This document shows, piece after piece, positions 1 through 7,851 of a stretch of 44,877 bases of DNA (its first letter is position 1; each line of letters begins with the position of its first letter). Source of the DNA: an uncultured Campylobacterales bacterium (GTDB lineage: Bacteria > Campylobacterota > Campylobacteria > Campylobacterales > Sulfurimonadaceae); assembly GCA_903885085.1 (NCBI GenBank), contig CAISHH010000034.1:1-44877 (forward strand), read 5' to 3'. The position numbers and the translations under genes are program-made. The notes beneath the pieces are model-generated. The model was given only the letters and a program-made list of their open reading frames with translations, was not told the DNA's origin and did no database searches.

Positions 1-51
1 AACCAATTTTGCTTTGAACTCAGCACTGTATATTTTTCGTTTGATGCTCAT
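1..51 (-). CDS. IS3-family transposase OrfA, N-terminal fragment
   Basis: Seventeen codons are visible on the minus strand from the ATG at 51, beginning MSIKRKIYSAEFKAKLV, and the frame is still open at the window edge. This matches the start of IS3-family OrfA proteins, small helix-turn-helix proteins (basic-x-YSxEFKxK pattern) that act with OrfB, often as a frameshift fusion, to bind the element ends and carry out transposition. The leader contains only a weak purine stretch before the ATG. The call rests on a short peptide, but that peptide is characteristic and the neighbouring comEC truncation supports it. Confidence 0.65.
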   Translation of the reverse strand, partial: MSIKRKIYSAEFKAKLV

Positions 52-134
52 TTCTTAATCCCTATATATTCCGTATTTTATTCTAGCGTTTTGGAATTAA
101 AAAATAGATTTTACTGGTTTGATTTTAGGGGTTC
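1..134 (-). mobile_element. End of an IS3-family insertion sequence (partial)
   Basis: The left edge of the window is the terminal part of an insertion sequence that reads leftwards out of the window. On the minus strand the element seems to begin at 134 with TGAACCCCTAAAATCAAACC, starting with the TG dinucleotide usual for IS3-family ends. About 80 bases further in, an ATG opens an orfA-type transposase. The comEC reading frame stops inside this terminal sequence, so the junction lies at about 134/135. The other end and any target-site duplication lie outside the window. Family assignment rests on the orfA N-terminus and the TG end; the exact element is unknown. Confidence 0.7.
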
Positions 135-892
135 ATTATAATTTTCAGTCCTCTATCGTAAAGAAAATACCCAACAACGAGCATTCCAAAAGAGCGGATA
201 AGAGAAGGGGTAAAATCTAAAAACCAAACATAGGCAAATAAAAAAACTGCAACCACAAGAAACAAATCACGATTGGCATGTCTATATGGAAAATATCTTC
301 CCGCAATCGGTCGATAAATCCATCCAAAAAGAAAAAACAAAACACCGCTAAGCACTCCCAAATGAAAGCCGCTAATCGCCATCAAATGACTCACACCCAA
401 AGAGGAGAGTTTTTGACGAAGTTCGATGTTTTGCGGTGCGGCTGTATAGAGCGCTTTGTAGATCGTTACGGTATCTTTATCTTCATGTTGTGCGGCGATG
501 GAGGCATTGAGACGTGATTTAAAACTCTCGGATTCTAGCACATGAAAGTCTGTACTTTTGGCATAAAAACCTTTGAGATAGCCCAAAAAATCAAGCCGTG
601 AAAGACTAAACTCCGCGCTCACCTCTTTTTCCATCACATCGCCGATACCAAGCCCTTTTGCAGTGTAAATCACAGCCTCACCACAATCAAGTTTAAGCAT
701 AAAATATGAAGAACTAAAACGGCTCTTTTCATATTGGTTTAAAACCTTACATGTAAGCGTTACATTCTCTTGTGCAACAAACTTTTTATAGGAAAAATAT
801 TCATAGGAAAGGGAGAGCAAAAAGAGTAAAAAGAAACCAAGCAGAGCATAAAAAAAGTCACGTCCTCGAAAAAGTTCTGGACGTGCGATCAT
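125..892 (-). pseudogene. comEC: comEC, DNA-uptake channel protein, truncated by an IS insertion
   Basis: This is the N-terminal part (255 codons) of ComEC/ComE3, the inner-membrane channel that brings single-stranded DNA into the cytoplasm during natural transformation. Hydrophobic segments lie at about residues 14-30, 180-195 and 210-245. The start of the Competence domain is clear from SHLMAISGFHLG at about 168-179. Complete family members are much longer, with more membrane helices and often a C-terminal metallo-beta-lactamase-like domain. Only residues 1 to about 252 are native; the final MNP and stop come from the IS end. The ATG at 892 lies three bases after the dnaB stop, and the same dnaB-comE3 pairing is known in Helicobacter pylori. 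The rest of the gene, if retained, lies beyond the IS. Residues 46-49 (LTCK) are encoded by a palindromic repeat. Confidence 0.85.
746..757. repeat. CTTACATGTAAG palindrome in comEC
   Basis: Exact 12-base palindrome inside comEC, encoding LTCK in the gene's frame. On the minus strand it is preceded by G, giving GCTTACATGTAAG, the most frequent extended form in this window. Confidence 0.85.
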
Positions 893-895
893 AAT

Positions 896-2350
896 TTAGA
901 GGATAGATATCGATATGGAGTCATTACCTACATCCACACTAGCAGAGCGAGTATCGATATTTTCATAAACAGTTTCTATCCCTCTCGCAAAAGATGGAGC
1001 ATCCACAAAGCGAGTGAGTTTTTTCTGAAATAGCAGTTTCACATGACCTGTTGGACCATTACGCTGTTTACCGATGATGATCTCAGCTTCCTCTTCCTCT
1101 TTTTCGACAAACGAACCTTTATACTCTTTGCCCTCAGCTTTAGCCGCTTTTTCGCGCTCTTTTTCTTCTTTGTAAAGATAAACGTCATCTCGGTAGACAA
1201 AGAGGATGATATCGGCATCTTGCTCGATAGAACCCGACTCACGAATATCGCTAAGCATTGGACGCTTGTCGTTTCTTGATTCAAGTCCACGGTTAAGCTG
1301 AGAAAGCGCGATGATAGGAATGCCAAGCTCGCGCGCGAGCATTTTGAGACCACGGGAGATCTCACTTACTTCCAAGTGACGATCTTTCCCGCCAGTTCCG
1401 CTCATAATCTGCAAGTAATCTATCACAGCCACTTCAATCTCTGGATGCTGGTTTTTCAGCTTACGAAGTTTTGAACGAAGCTGATTGATATTGACAGAAC
1501 CCTGATCATCAACAAAAAGTTTTGCTCTATTCATCTTGTCTATCGCACCTGTAAGTCTACTCCATTCATCATCATTCAAATCCCCAACACGCAGTTTTTG
1601 TAAAAAGATAGAAGTCTGGATACTTAGAAGTCTTAGCATCAACTGTTCAGCTGGCATCTCAAGCGAGAAAAATGCAACACCTTTTCCATGGACAATTAAG
1701 TTATTGACCGTATTTAAAACAAAAGAGGTTTTCCCCATCGCTGGACGTGCTGCGATAATAACTAAATCCCCTTTTCCAAAACCTGTCGTCATCTCGTTGA
1801 GCTTATCAAAACCTGTATCGACACCGACAAGTTTTGTATTTCCACGCGCTTTCATCTCTTTGATATATTCCATCGTATCAAATATAACAGTCGGAGAATC
1901 TTTAAAGTCACTTGATTGAGAGTTTTGTGTGATCTGGTAAAGTTTTTTCTCCACCATATCTACGACATCTTCACTCGGAAGATCTTCTTCCAAAGTGACA
2001 CGTTTTATCTCAGTTGTGAGTGTTAAAAGATGGCGCTTGAGCGATTTATCTTTGAGGACATCGACGTAGGCTTTGATATTTGCGATAGGATTTGCAGAGA
2101 GAATATCAAGCATAATACTCTCATCAAATTTTTTCTCACGACTCAGCTCTTTTTTGATAAACTCTTCATCAATGGGCTCATTTTTTTGTGTCAAAGAGAG
2201 CATCGACTTGAAGATATCCTGATGCGCAGGAAGATAAAAATCATCAAATTTCAGTACAGAAGAAAGCTCATCAAATTGCTTGGGATCAAAAACGATGGAG
2301 CTCAAAACCGATTTTTCAAAAGTGAGATTATAAAGATTATTTTCCGTCAT
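896..2350 (-). CDS. dnaB: Replicative DNA helicase DnaB
   Basis: Hexameric 5'-3' helicase that unwinds the chromosome ahead of the replication fork and recruits primase. It has an N-terminal helical DnaB domain (about 1-130), a linker, and a RecA-like C-terminal ATPase. Walker A is ARPAMGKTS at about 201-209 and Walker B is [10 protein letters not shown] at about 307-316. I chose the ATG at 2350 (MTENNLYN), giving 484 residues. An upstream in-frame start at 2368 would add six residues inside the ispG gene and looks unlikely. The start overlaps the ispG 3' end by 14 bases, which suggests translational coupling. The truncated comEC follows three bases after the stop. Length and motifs fit the family. 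Confidence 0.96.
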   Translation of the reverse strand: MTENNLYNLTFEKSVLSSIVFDPKQFDELSSVLKFDDFYLPAHQDIFKSMLSLTQKNEPIDEEFIKKELSREKKFDESIMLDILSANPIANIKAYVDVLKDKSLKRHLLTLTTEIKRVTLEEDLPSEDVVDMVEKKLYQITQNSQSSDFKDSPTVIFDTMEYIKEMKARGNTKLVGVDTGFDKLNEMTTGFGKGDLVIIAARPAMGKTSFVLNTVNNLIVHGKGVAFFSLEMPAEQLMLRLLSIQTSIFLQKLRVGDLNDDEWSRLTGAIDKMNRAKLFVDDQGSVNINQLRSKLRKLKNQHPEIEVAVIDYLQIMSGTGGKDRHLEVSEISRGLKMLARELGIPIIALSQLNRGLESRNDKRPMLSDIRESGSIEQDADIILFVYRDDVYLYKEEKEREKAAKAEGKEYKGSFVEKEEEEAEIIIGKQRNGPTGHVKLLFQKKLTRFVDAPSFARGIETVYENIDTRSASVDVGNDSISISIL

Positions 2351-3401
2351 TTTCTGCCATCTTTTCAACTTCCATTACAAATCTATCTACAAGTTCATGC
2401 TCATCCAAGTTTGCCACAACTTCTCCTTTTACCATTACAAGCCCTTTCCCTTTTCCATAAGCGATTGCCACATCTGCATGTTGCGCTTCGCCGATGGCAT
2501 TGACCACACAGCCCATTACGGAGACATTGAGAGGTGTTTTGATGTGCGCCGTTCTTCGCTCGATCTCACTCACGGCAGTAACCAAATCCGCTTCAATACG
2601 TCCGCATGTAGGACAAGAGATGATATTAAGTCCATCAGGCGCCGCGCCGCTGTCTTTTAAAATCGCACGTCCAACTTTGATCTCTTCTTCGAGCTCGCCT
2701 GTTATGGAAACACGCATAGTATCGCCGATACCATCAAGTAAAAGTGCACCCAAACCGATGGCACTCTTCACTGTCGCATGAAAGATAGTTCCAGCTTCCG
2801 TGACACCCAAATGAAACGGATAATGGTTTTTTGGACGGAGCATTCTATACGCATCCACTGTTCTTTGCACATCACTCGCTTTGAGAGAGATCTTGATATC
2901 ATCAAATCCAAGGTCTTCTAAAAATTTGATGTTGTACTCAGCGGAAGCCACCATAGCCTCAGCAGTGGGACCATATTTATTGTCAAACTCTTTTTCCAAA
3001 CTTCCTGCATTCACACCGATGCGAATAGGAAGATTACGCTCTTGACACGCTTTTACAACTTCACGTACTTTATCTTTAGAGCCGATATTCCCTGGATTGA
3101 TACGAATACAGTCCACTACTTCAGCCGCTACAAGTGCGAGTTTGTGGTTAAAGTGAATATCTGCGATTAACGGCAAAGAGATACGCTCTTTTATCGCTTT
3201 AAGAGCAAGCGCATCTTCCATATCTGGAACAGCCACACGGACGATATCACATCCTGCAAAATGCAAACGATTTATCTGCTCAACAGTCGCTTCAACATCA
3301 CGGGTATTTGAGTAAGTCATAGACTGCACACTAATAGGTGCATCCCCACCAACAGCAACATTTCCAACATAAATTTTTTTAGTTTCGTATCTTTTTATCA
3401 T
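2337..3401 (-). CDS. ispG: 4-hydroxy-3-methylbut-2-en-1-yl diphosphate synthase (flavodoxin)
   Basis: IspG (GcpE) catalyses the next-to-last step of the MEP isoprenoid pathway, converting the cyclic diphosphate MEcPP to HMBPP with electrons from reduced flavodoxin or ferredoxin at a 4Fe-4S cluster. The three cluster cysteines are visible: SCPTCGR with C263 and C266, and [11 protein letters not shown] with C298. The N-terminal TIM-barrel part carries the usual SVQSMT near residue 25. The 354-residue length is normal for the bacterial form without the plant insert. It lies between priA and dnaB on the same strand, 73 bases after priA, and its last codons overlap the dnaB start. Confidence 0.96.
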   Translation of the reverse strand: MIKRYETKKIYVGNVAVGGDAPISVQSMTYSNTRDVEATVEQINRLHFAGCDIVRVAVPDMEDALALKAIKERISLPLIADIHFNHKLALVAAEVVDCIRINPGNIGSKDKVREVVKACQERNLPIRIGVNAGSLEKEFDNKYGPTAEAMVASAEYNIKFLEDLGFDDIKISLKASDVQRTVDAYRMLRPKNHYPFHLGVTEAGTIFHATVKSAIGLGALLLDGIGDTMRVSITGELEEEIKVGRAILKDSGAAPDGLNIISCPTCGRIEADLVTAVSEIERRTAHIKTPLNVSVMGCVVNAIGEAQHADVAIAYGKGKGLVMVKGEVVANLDEHELVDRFVMEVEKMAENDGK

Positions 3402-3474
3402 AAGAAGGATGATATCTTTTTTGGGATAAAAAACTGCTTTTGCTTTTTTGAAAAAAGTAATGTAAGAAAAAATA

Positions 3475-5334
3475 TTACGAAAACTCTATCGGATCCATAT
3501 CAATTTGAGAAAGAGATGTCTTACATGTAAGCAAAGCTTTAATGAGATCGGTACTTTTATCAGCTCGTAAAAGTACCATAAAACGGTACTTATCTGCAAT
3601 TTTTTCTATAGCAGATGCTCCAAAACCAATGACTTCTACTGTAGTAAAAAATTTTAATTTTTCTACCATTGCATTCATCTCATCTTGCGCTTTGATCCCA
3701 TTTTTGTGAGCAAATAAAACTCTAGCAAGCTTTTTAAAAGGTGGATAAAAACCTCGGCGAAACTCCAACTCATCTTTTAAAAATCTTTCATAGTCATCCA
3801 TGTACGCCTCAAAAAACTCGCGATTAAAAGTCTGCACAATTACTTTTGCCTCTTTTTTACGCCCACTTCGTCCTGCTATCTGTACAAGTGAAGAGAGCGC
3901 TTTTTCTCTAGCTCTGTAGTCACTCATGTTGAGCATATTATCAAGTCCCAAAACTACTGCCAAGGTTACATCGTGATAATCATGTCCTTTAGAAAGCATC
4001 TGCGTTCCCACAAGCACATCTATTTCTTTGTCGTTAAAACGTTTAAGCGTCTTGATCAGTTTATTTTGCGTCGTTATCACATCGCGGTCAAACTGCTCTA
4101 CATGCAAAGTGCCATCTGGGCATAAGGATTGGTGATTTTCTTGCAAGTGTTTTACAGCCTCAGCTGTTCCGAGTCTGGCACTTTTAAGTGCGGGCTCTTT
4201 ACACTCTGGACACACTTGTGGAATCTGTGTGGCGAAGTTACAATAGTGGCATTTGAGCGTTTTAGTTTTTTGATGCACGCTCATGCCGACACTACAATAT
4301 GGACATAGATATTTATGCCCGCAACTTGAGCAGATAAGGTATTTAAAGTTTGCACGCGTTGGGATAAAAACGATACTTTGCTCATCTTTTTGCTTAGTGC
4401 ACAGAATTTCATTTTCTATCAGCGGCGTTATCGCTTCCAGAGAGGTTTGATAAATATACTCTTTTTTGGACTCAAAATATCCGCCTTTGAGACGAAATGA
4501 GGGAAACTTTGCATAGCTCGTAAGTGAAGGCGTGGCACTTCCCAAAACTACTTTTGCGTTATAGAGTTTTCCCATGTAAATCGCCATATCACGGGCATTG
4601 TATCGCGGTTTACTCGATGATTTGTAGCTGTCGTCATGCTCTTCATCGACAACTATCAAACCGATATCATGCAAAGGAACAAAAAGCGCTGACCTTGCAC
4701 CTGCGACGATATCGACACTTCCCTCACGGATGCGTTTTAAAATCTTCTCTTTTTGGATTTTTGTGATTTTTGAGTGCCACATCACGACACGCTCACCAAA
4801 ATGAGCGGTAAGTCTTTGCTCCATTTGCGGTGTTAAAGAGATCTCAGGCATTAAAAAAATTGCCCTTTTTCCCGCTTGGATAGTTTGAGAAAAAAGTTTC
4901 ATATAAATCTCTGTTTTTCCGCTTCCCGTGTCTCCAAAGAGTAAAGATACATCTTTTATTTTTGTAAATGCAACGGCCTCATTTTGTTTATCTGAGAGTT
5001 CTATAGTATCTTTAAAATCAACTAAAACATCCTTACATGTAAAGGTTTTATCAAAGGGAACAAGTAAAGAAAAAGCCTCGCCGAGTGAGCAGAGATAGTA
5101 GTTTGATAAAAAATTTGCGAGTTGTATTTGAGGTTTTGAAAAATAAAGATTGCTACCATGCAAGATATCAAGCGTATTAAATTCTGGTTTTTCGCACGAA
5201 TCTACAACTACCGCTTGAACCGTTTTATTTTGAAGTAGAACCTCTACATGGTAGCCATTTTCAAGGTAAAGTTCACTTTGGTAAGTTAAAGGTTGTAATG
5301 GAGAGTTTAAGAGAGAAAGGTAGTAATAATTCAT
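3475..5334 (-). CDS. priA: Primosomal protein N' (replication restart helicase PriA)
   Basis: PriA recognises stalled or broken replication forks and reloads DnaB through the restart primosome. Walker A ([10 protein letters not shown]) is at about 133-142 and the DEEH helicase box at 230-233. Eight zinc-binding cysteines follow at about 335, 338, 344, 347, 362, 365, 375 and 378. At 619 residues it is shorter than the E. coli enzyme (about 730), mainly in the N-terminal DNA-binding region; I believe shorter PriA proteins are common in this phylum. No clear ribosome binding site precedes the ATG. Instead a TATAAT box lies six bases upstream (5341-5346), so the message may be leaderless. The gene carries two copies of the palindromic repeat, encoding LTCK near the C-terminus and FTCK near residue 99. 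Confidence 0.95.
   Translation of the reverse strand: MNYYYLSLLNSPLQPLTYQSELYLENGYHVEVLLQNKTVQAVVVDSCEKPEFNTLDILHGSNLYFSKPQIQLANFLSNYYLCSLGEAFSLLVPFDKTFTCKDVLVDFKDTIELSDKQNEAVAFTKIKDVSLLFGDTGSGKTEIYMKLFSQTIQAGKRAIFLMPEISLTPQMEQRLTAHFGERVVMWHSKITKIQKEKILKRIREGSVDIVAGARSALFVPLHDIGLIVVDEEHDDSYKSSSKPRYNARDMAIYMGKLYNAKVVLGSATPSLTSYAKFPSFRLKGGYFESKKEYIYQTSLEAITPLIENEILCTKQKDEQSIVFIPTRANFKYLICSSCGHKYLCPYCSVGMSVHQKTKTLKCHYCNFATQIPQVCPECKEPALKSARLGTAEAVKHLQENHQSLCPDGTLHVEQFDRDVITTQNKLIKTLKRFNDKEIDVLVGTQMLSKGHDYHDVTLAVVLGLDNMLNMSDYRAREKALSSLVQIAGRSGRKKEAKVIVQTFNREFFEAYMDDYERFLKDELEFRRGFYPPFKKLARVLFAHKNGIKAQDEMNAMVEKLKFFTTVEVIGFGASAIEKIADKYRFMVLLRADKSTDLIKALLTCKTSLSQIDMDPIEFS
3520..3531. repeat. CTTACATGTAAG palindrome in priA (3' end)
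   Basis: Exact 12-mer in the last codons of priA, read as LTCK. Preceded by G on the minus strand (GCTTACATGTAAG). Confidence 0.85.
5032..5043. repeat. Palindrome variant in priA (5' part)
   Basis: CTTACATGTAAA, differing from the 12-mer only at the last base and keeping the perfect TTACATGTAA core. It is read as FTCK in priA. Confidence 0.75.
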
Positions 5335-5340
5335 AAAAGA

Positions 5341-5346
5341 ATTATA
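5341..5346 (-). promoter_or_regulatory. Candidate -10 box for a leaderless priA transcript
   Basis: Minus-strand TATAAT ends six bases before the priA ATG, with no Shine-Dalgarno-like sequence between them. At the usual spacing the transcript would begin at or next to the A of the start codon. There is no good -35 element. Supported only by sequence. Confidence 0.4.
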
Positions 5347-5359
5347 CTTGAAACTGACT

Positions 5360-5833
5360 TTACTTAGTCAGTTTGCTACAGTATGTTCCAGAAGTACAAT
5401 TAAAAGTCCCATCGAGAATGTTATAGTTAAATACATTTGGAGTTCCAGAAACGTAATAAGTATATTCATCAGTATTTGTTTTCATCCAACCACCATCAGC
5501 ATTCTTCGTTGTAATTCCATATGTTAGAAGTTTATTTGTGCTTATACCATTATTATCAAATATACTTGCGCCAACTCCTGGAGCTGCTGTTGCATTGCCA
5601 TCTAAATGGTTAATATAACTACTGTCACCCTTCATAAAACGCTTCTGTCTTTCAGTAGAGATCGCTGTACGGATCGACATAACATCTGAACGTCCACTTG
5701 CAATGACTGCTTGTTCAGAGACACCTGCAAATCTTGGAATAGCAATAGTAGCAAGAATACCAATAACAATAATAACAAAAATGAGCTCTATCATCGTAAA
5801 AGCATTTCGTGAAGTTTTATGTAACATAGGCAA
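5360..5833 (-). CDS. Type IV pilin-like / type II secretion pseudopilin
   Basis: A 157-residue prepilin-like protein. It has a short positively charged leader followed by the class III signal: cleavage by prepilin peptidase is expected after Ala11, before FTMIELIFVIIVIGILA. The conserved Glu at +5 and the hydrophobic helix (about 12-35) form the pilin stalk. The rest is a variable periplasmic domain ending with two cysteines near the C-terminus (FNCTSGTYC) that could form a disulfide loop. Such proteins assemble into type IV pili, type II secretion pseudopili or competence pili; the sequence alone does not say which. No assembly ATPase or prepilin peptidase lies in the window. It lies 70 bases downstream of a second pilin-like gene and shares the PxFxGVSEQA segment after the helix. 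Confidence 0.85.
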   Translation of the reverse strand: MPMLHKTSRNAFTMIELIFVIIVIGILATIAIPRFAGVSEQAVIASGRSDVMSIRTAISTERQKRFMKGDSSYINHLDGNATAAPGVGASIFDNNGISTNKLLTYGITTKNADGGWMKTNTDEYTYYVSGTPNVFNYNILDGTFNCTSGTYCSKLTK

Positions 5834-5903
5834 CCTAACAAGTTAAGATAGTGGGAGGAGAAAAGTATAACAGTCCCGCGAAGGGATTGTTATTACACTG
5901 AGA

Positions 5904-6384
5904 TTATTTTACTAAAATAGTACCATTTTGATCTTCTAAGAAGAAAAGTGGAGATGAAGTTGAGTTACCATCAGAACAACCTATGTAATACTGACTTGCA
6001 CCTATCGTTGTTGCTTTAGCAAAAGCACCTGTTCCGGACTTTAGAGTAGTATTATCTGCATCTGTTTTACCAACAGGTGCTACTGGATAAGTTAATGTAC
6101 AACTAGTAAGCGTTCCATTCGCATCCAACTCACTCGGCCCCGTAATTTGAGAATCTAACTTTGTTTGATAAGTCTTAATAGAACCATTTAAATCACCTGA
6201 AATAGACTCAGACCAAAGCGCAGGCGAAACAGTTCTGTTTAACGTACCAACATACGCTTTCAATTTACCAACGTGTGCTTGCTCAGAAACACCGAATGAA
6301 TTTCGGCAATGCAACCGCCGATAAAATACCTAAAATAACGATAACGAAGATCAATTCGATCATTGTAAAACCAGCTCTTTTCAT
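5904..6384 (-). pseudogene. Type IV pilin-like gene with a single-base frameshift
   Basis: From the ATG at 6384, preceded by AAGGAG, the minus strand encodes a prepilin start, MKRAGFTMIELIFVIVIL, then a stalk ending in ALPKFI. The frame next runs into RCF and a stop near 6283. The rest of the pilin (GVSEQAHVGK onward to VLVK-type C-terminus at 5904) is intact in another frame. The neighbouring pilin has PRFAGVSEQA where this one would have PKFIGVSEQA if one base near 6292-6296 were absent. The full span is 481 bases, one more than 160 codons, consistent with one inserted base. There is no homopolymer at the site, so phase-variable slippage is not obvious. It may be a true mutation or a sequencing error. 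Confidence 0.8.
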
Positions 6385-6534
6385 AAGAACTCCTTAGTTT
6401 AAAAAATTGGGTCACACCAGTAACCTTAAGTCAGATTATCTTAAAGTTATATTAAAGTGACGATACTATTGTAATATTTCAAGTATTCGGTTTTTTTATA
6501 TAAGCAAACAACTACAGCGATAATCTAAGAAAAA

Positions 6535-6550
6535 TTGGCACAACAATTGC
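6535..6550 (+). promoter_or_regulatory. Sigma-54 (RpoN) promoter of flgB operon
   Basis: TTGGCACAACAATTGC matches the sigma-54 consensus, with the -24 GG at 6537-6538 and the -12 GC at 6549-6550 ten bases apart. It lies 34 bases before the flgB ATG, so transcription would start near 6562. In Campylobacter and Helicobacter many rod, basal-body and hook genes are RpoN-dependent through the FlgS/FlgR system. No activator site was recognised. Confidence 0.9.
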
Positions 6551-6584
6551 TTTTACAGTCATAATAAATAAAAAAGGTTTGCAG

Positions 6585-7016
6585 ATGAGTCTTCAAATAT
6601 CACAAGCGCGCCCTTTAATGGAACAAGCTCTAAATTACCGATCTATGCGTCAGGATATGATCGCATCAAATATCGCTAATGCAGACACTCCATATTATAA
6701 ACCGCGTGATGTAAGTTTTGAATCAACTCTTGTACAAAAACAAAAAGAGGCATTTGGAAGTAATACGCAAACACTTCAAATGGCAAAAACAGATGGCGAA
6801 CATCTTGACGCACTTCCTCAGCTTGACAACTCAACAGCATCTCTGTTTTTTAGAGACGGACATATGGCGAGAAACGATGGAAACAGTGTGGATATAGACG
6901 TAGAAACAACAGAGATGAGTAAAAACTCTACGATGTACAATGCTGTTATCGCAGCGATTAAAAAAGATGAAAACATCTATAAAAGTGTTATCGACTCATC
7001 TGCGAAACTAAGCTAA
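6585..7016 (+). CDS. flgB: Flagellar basal-body rod protein FlgB
   Basis: FlgB forms the proximal rod of the flagellar basal body, next to FliE and the MS ring. The N-terminal rod motif is present (IASNIANADTPYYKPRDVSF, about residues 26-45), as is the C-terminal helical segment that packs in the rod. The ATG at 6585 (MSLQISQAR) is chosen because AAAAGG lies about nine bases upstream; an alternative TTG two codons earlier would overlap that site. The product has 143 residues, a normal length. It is first in the flgB-flgC-fliE-ftsI cluster behind a sigma-54 promoter. Confidence 0.96.
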   Translation: MSLQISQARPLMEQALNYRSMRQDMIASNIANADTPYYKPRDVSFESTLVQKQKEAFGSNTQTLQMAKTDGEHLDALPQLDNSTASLFFRDGHMARNDGNSVDIDVETTEMSKNSTMYNAVIAAIKKDENIYKSVIDSSAKLS

Positions 7017-7025
7017 GGATAGATT

Positions 7026-7520
7026 ATGAGCAATTTTTTAAGTAGTTTTGATATCAGCGGTTATGGGCTTTCTGCTCAAAGAACTCGCGTAAATGTTATC
7101 TCTTCAAATATCGCAAATGCACAAACAACTCGTACTGAAGAGGGTGGACCTTACCGCCGTAGAGAAGTTATCTTCAAAGCTATCAATTTCAATGATGCTA
7201 TAAATACAGCCATAAACAGCCAAAACTCTTCAAATAAATACGGAGATCCTTTGGATGAGGGACAAGCTGGCCGTAAAGTAAACCCTGCTATAATGACTGT
7301 TAAAGTTGATAAGATATCACGTGACGATTCACAGCCGAAAATGAAATATGACCCGACAAGTCCTGATGCTGATGCAAAGGGTTATGTTGCGTACCCAAAT
7401 ATTAATCCTGTAGTGGAAATGGCCGATTTAGTAGAAGCAACAAGATCATATCAAGCAAATGTTGCGGCATTTGAGAGTGCTAAAAATATGGCGACTAGCG
7501 CCATTTCTCTTTTACAGTAG
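7026..7520 (+). CDS. flgC: Flagellar basal-body rod protein FlgC
   Basis: FlgC is a proximal rod subunit exported by the flagellar type III apparatus. The 164-residue product starts with the rod-family segment ALS-like GLSAQRTRVNVISSNIANAQ (about 14-33) and ends with the C-terminal motif NPVVEMADLVEATRSYQANV seen in rod and hook proteins. It begins nine bases after flgB, behind a weak ribosome binding site (AAGGAT), and is followed 14 bases later by fliE. The order flgB-flgC-fliE is conserved in Campylobacter and Helicobacter. Confidence 0.96.
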   Translation: MSNFLSSFDISGYGLSAQRTRVNVISSNIANAQTTRTEEGGPYRRREVIFKAINFNDAINTAINSQNSSNKYGDPLDEGQAGRKVNPAIMTVKVDKISRDDSQPKMKYDPTSPDADAKGYVAYPNINPVVEMADLVEATRSYQANVAAFESAKNMATSAISLLQ

Positions 7521-7534
7521 ACAAGGAATAAATT

Positions 7535-7837
7535 ATGGCAATAACTAGTATCGATACTCTTTCATCTACAGATATTTTAAAAAATAAATTATCATCAGCG
7601 CAAACTCCAAGTACTGGAGACGCTTTCGCTCAGTCTCTAAAATCGGCTATGAATGAAGTAAATGACATGCAAGAAACTAGCGAAAAAGCGATGAGTGACA
7701 TAGCAACAGGTCAAGTTAAAGATCTTCATCAAGCGGCACTTGCTATCGACAAAGCAGAAATAAGTATGAAACTGATGCTTGAAGTTAGAAATAAAGCATT
7801 GAATGCGTACTCACAAATCAGTAAAACTCAAATGTAA
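7535..7837 (+). CDS. fliE: Flagellar hook-basal body adaptor FliE
   Basis: FliE joins the MS ring (FliF) to the rod and is one of the first substrates of the flagellar export gate. The 100-residue length is typical. The C-terminal part carries the family pattern QVKDLHQAALAIDKAEISMK followed by LMLEVRNKALNAYSQI, an alpha-helical segment that packs like the rod proteins. An AAGGA ribosome binding site precedes the ATG. It is third in the sigma-54-driven cluster, and ftsI begins 14 bases downstream. Confidence 0.95.
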   Translation: MAITSIDTLSSTDILKNKLSSAQTPSTGDAFAQSLKSAMNEVNDMQETSEKAMSDIATGQVKDLHQAALAIDKAEISMKLMLEVRNKALNAYSQISKTQM

Positions 7838-7851
7838 GTAACCCGTTTTTA

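Noticed and set aside
1039-1365. Open frame antisense or out of frame to dnaB
   Set aside because: Basic, low-complexity translation that overlaps conserved DnaB codons completely.
5904-6314. Separate gene starting with a TTG codon (MHCRNS)
   Set aside because: It is the downstream part of a pilin gene whose stalk lies just upstream in another frame; the signal sequence would be lost.
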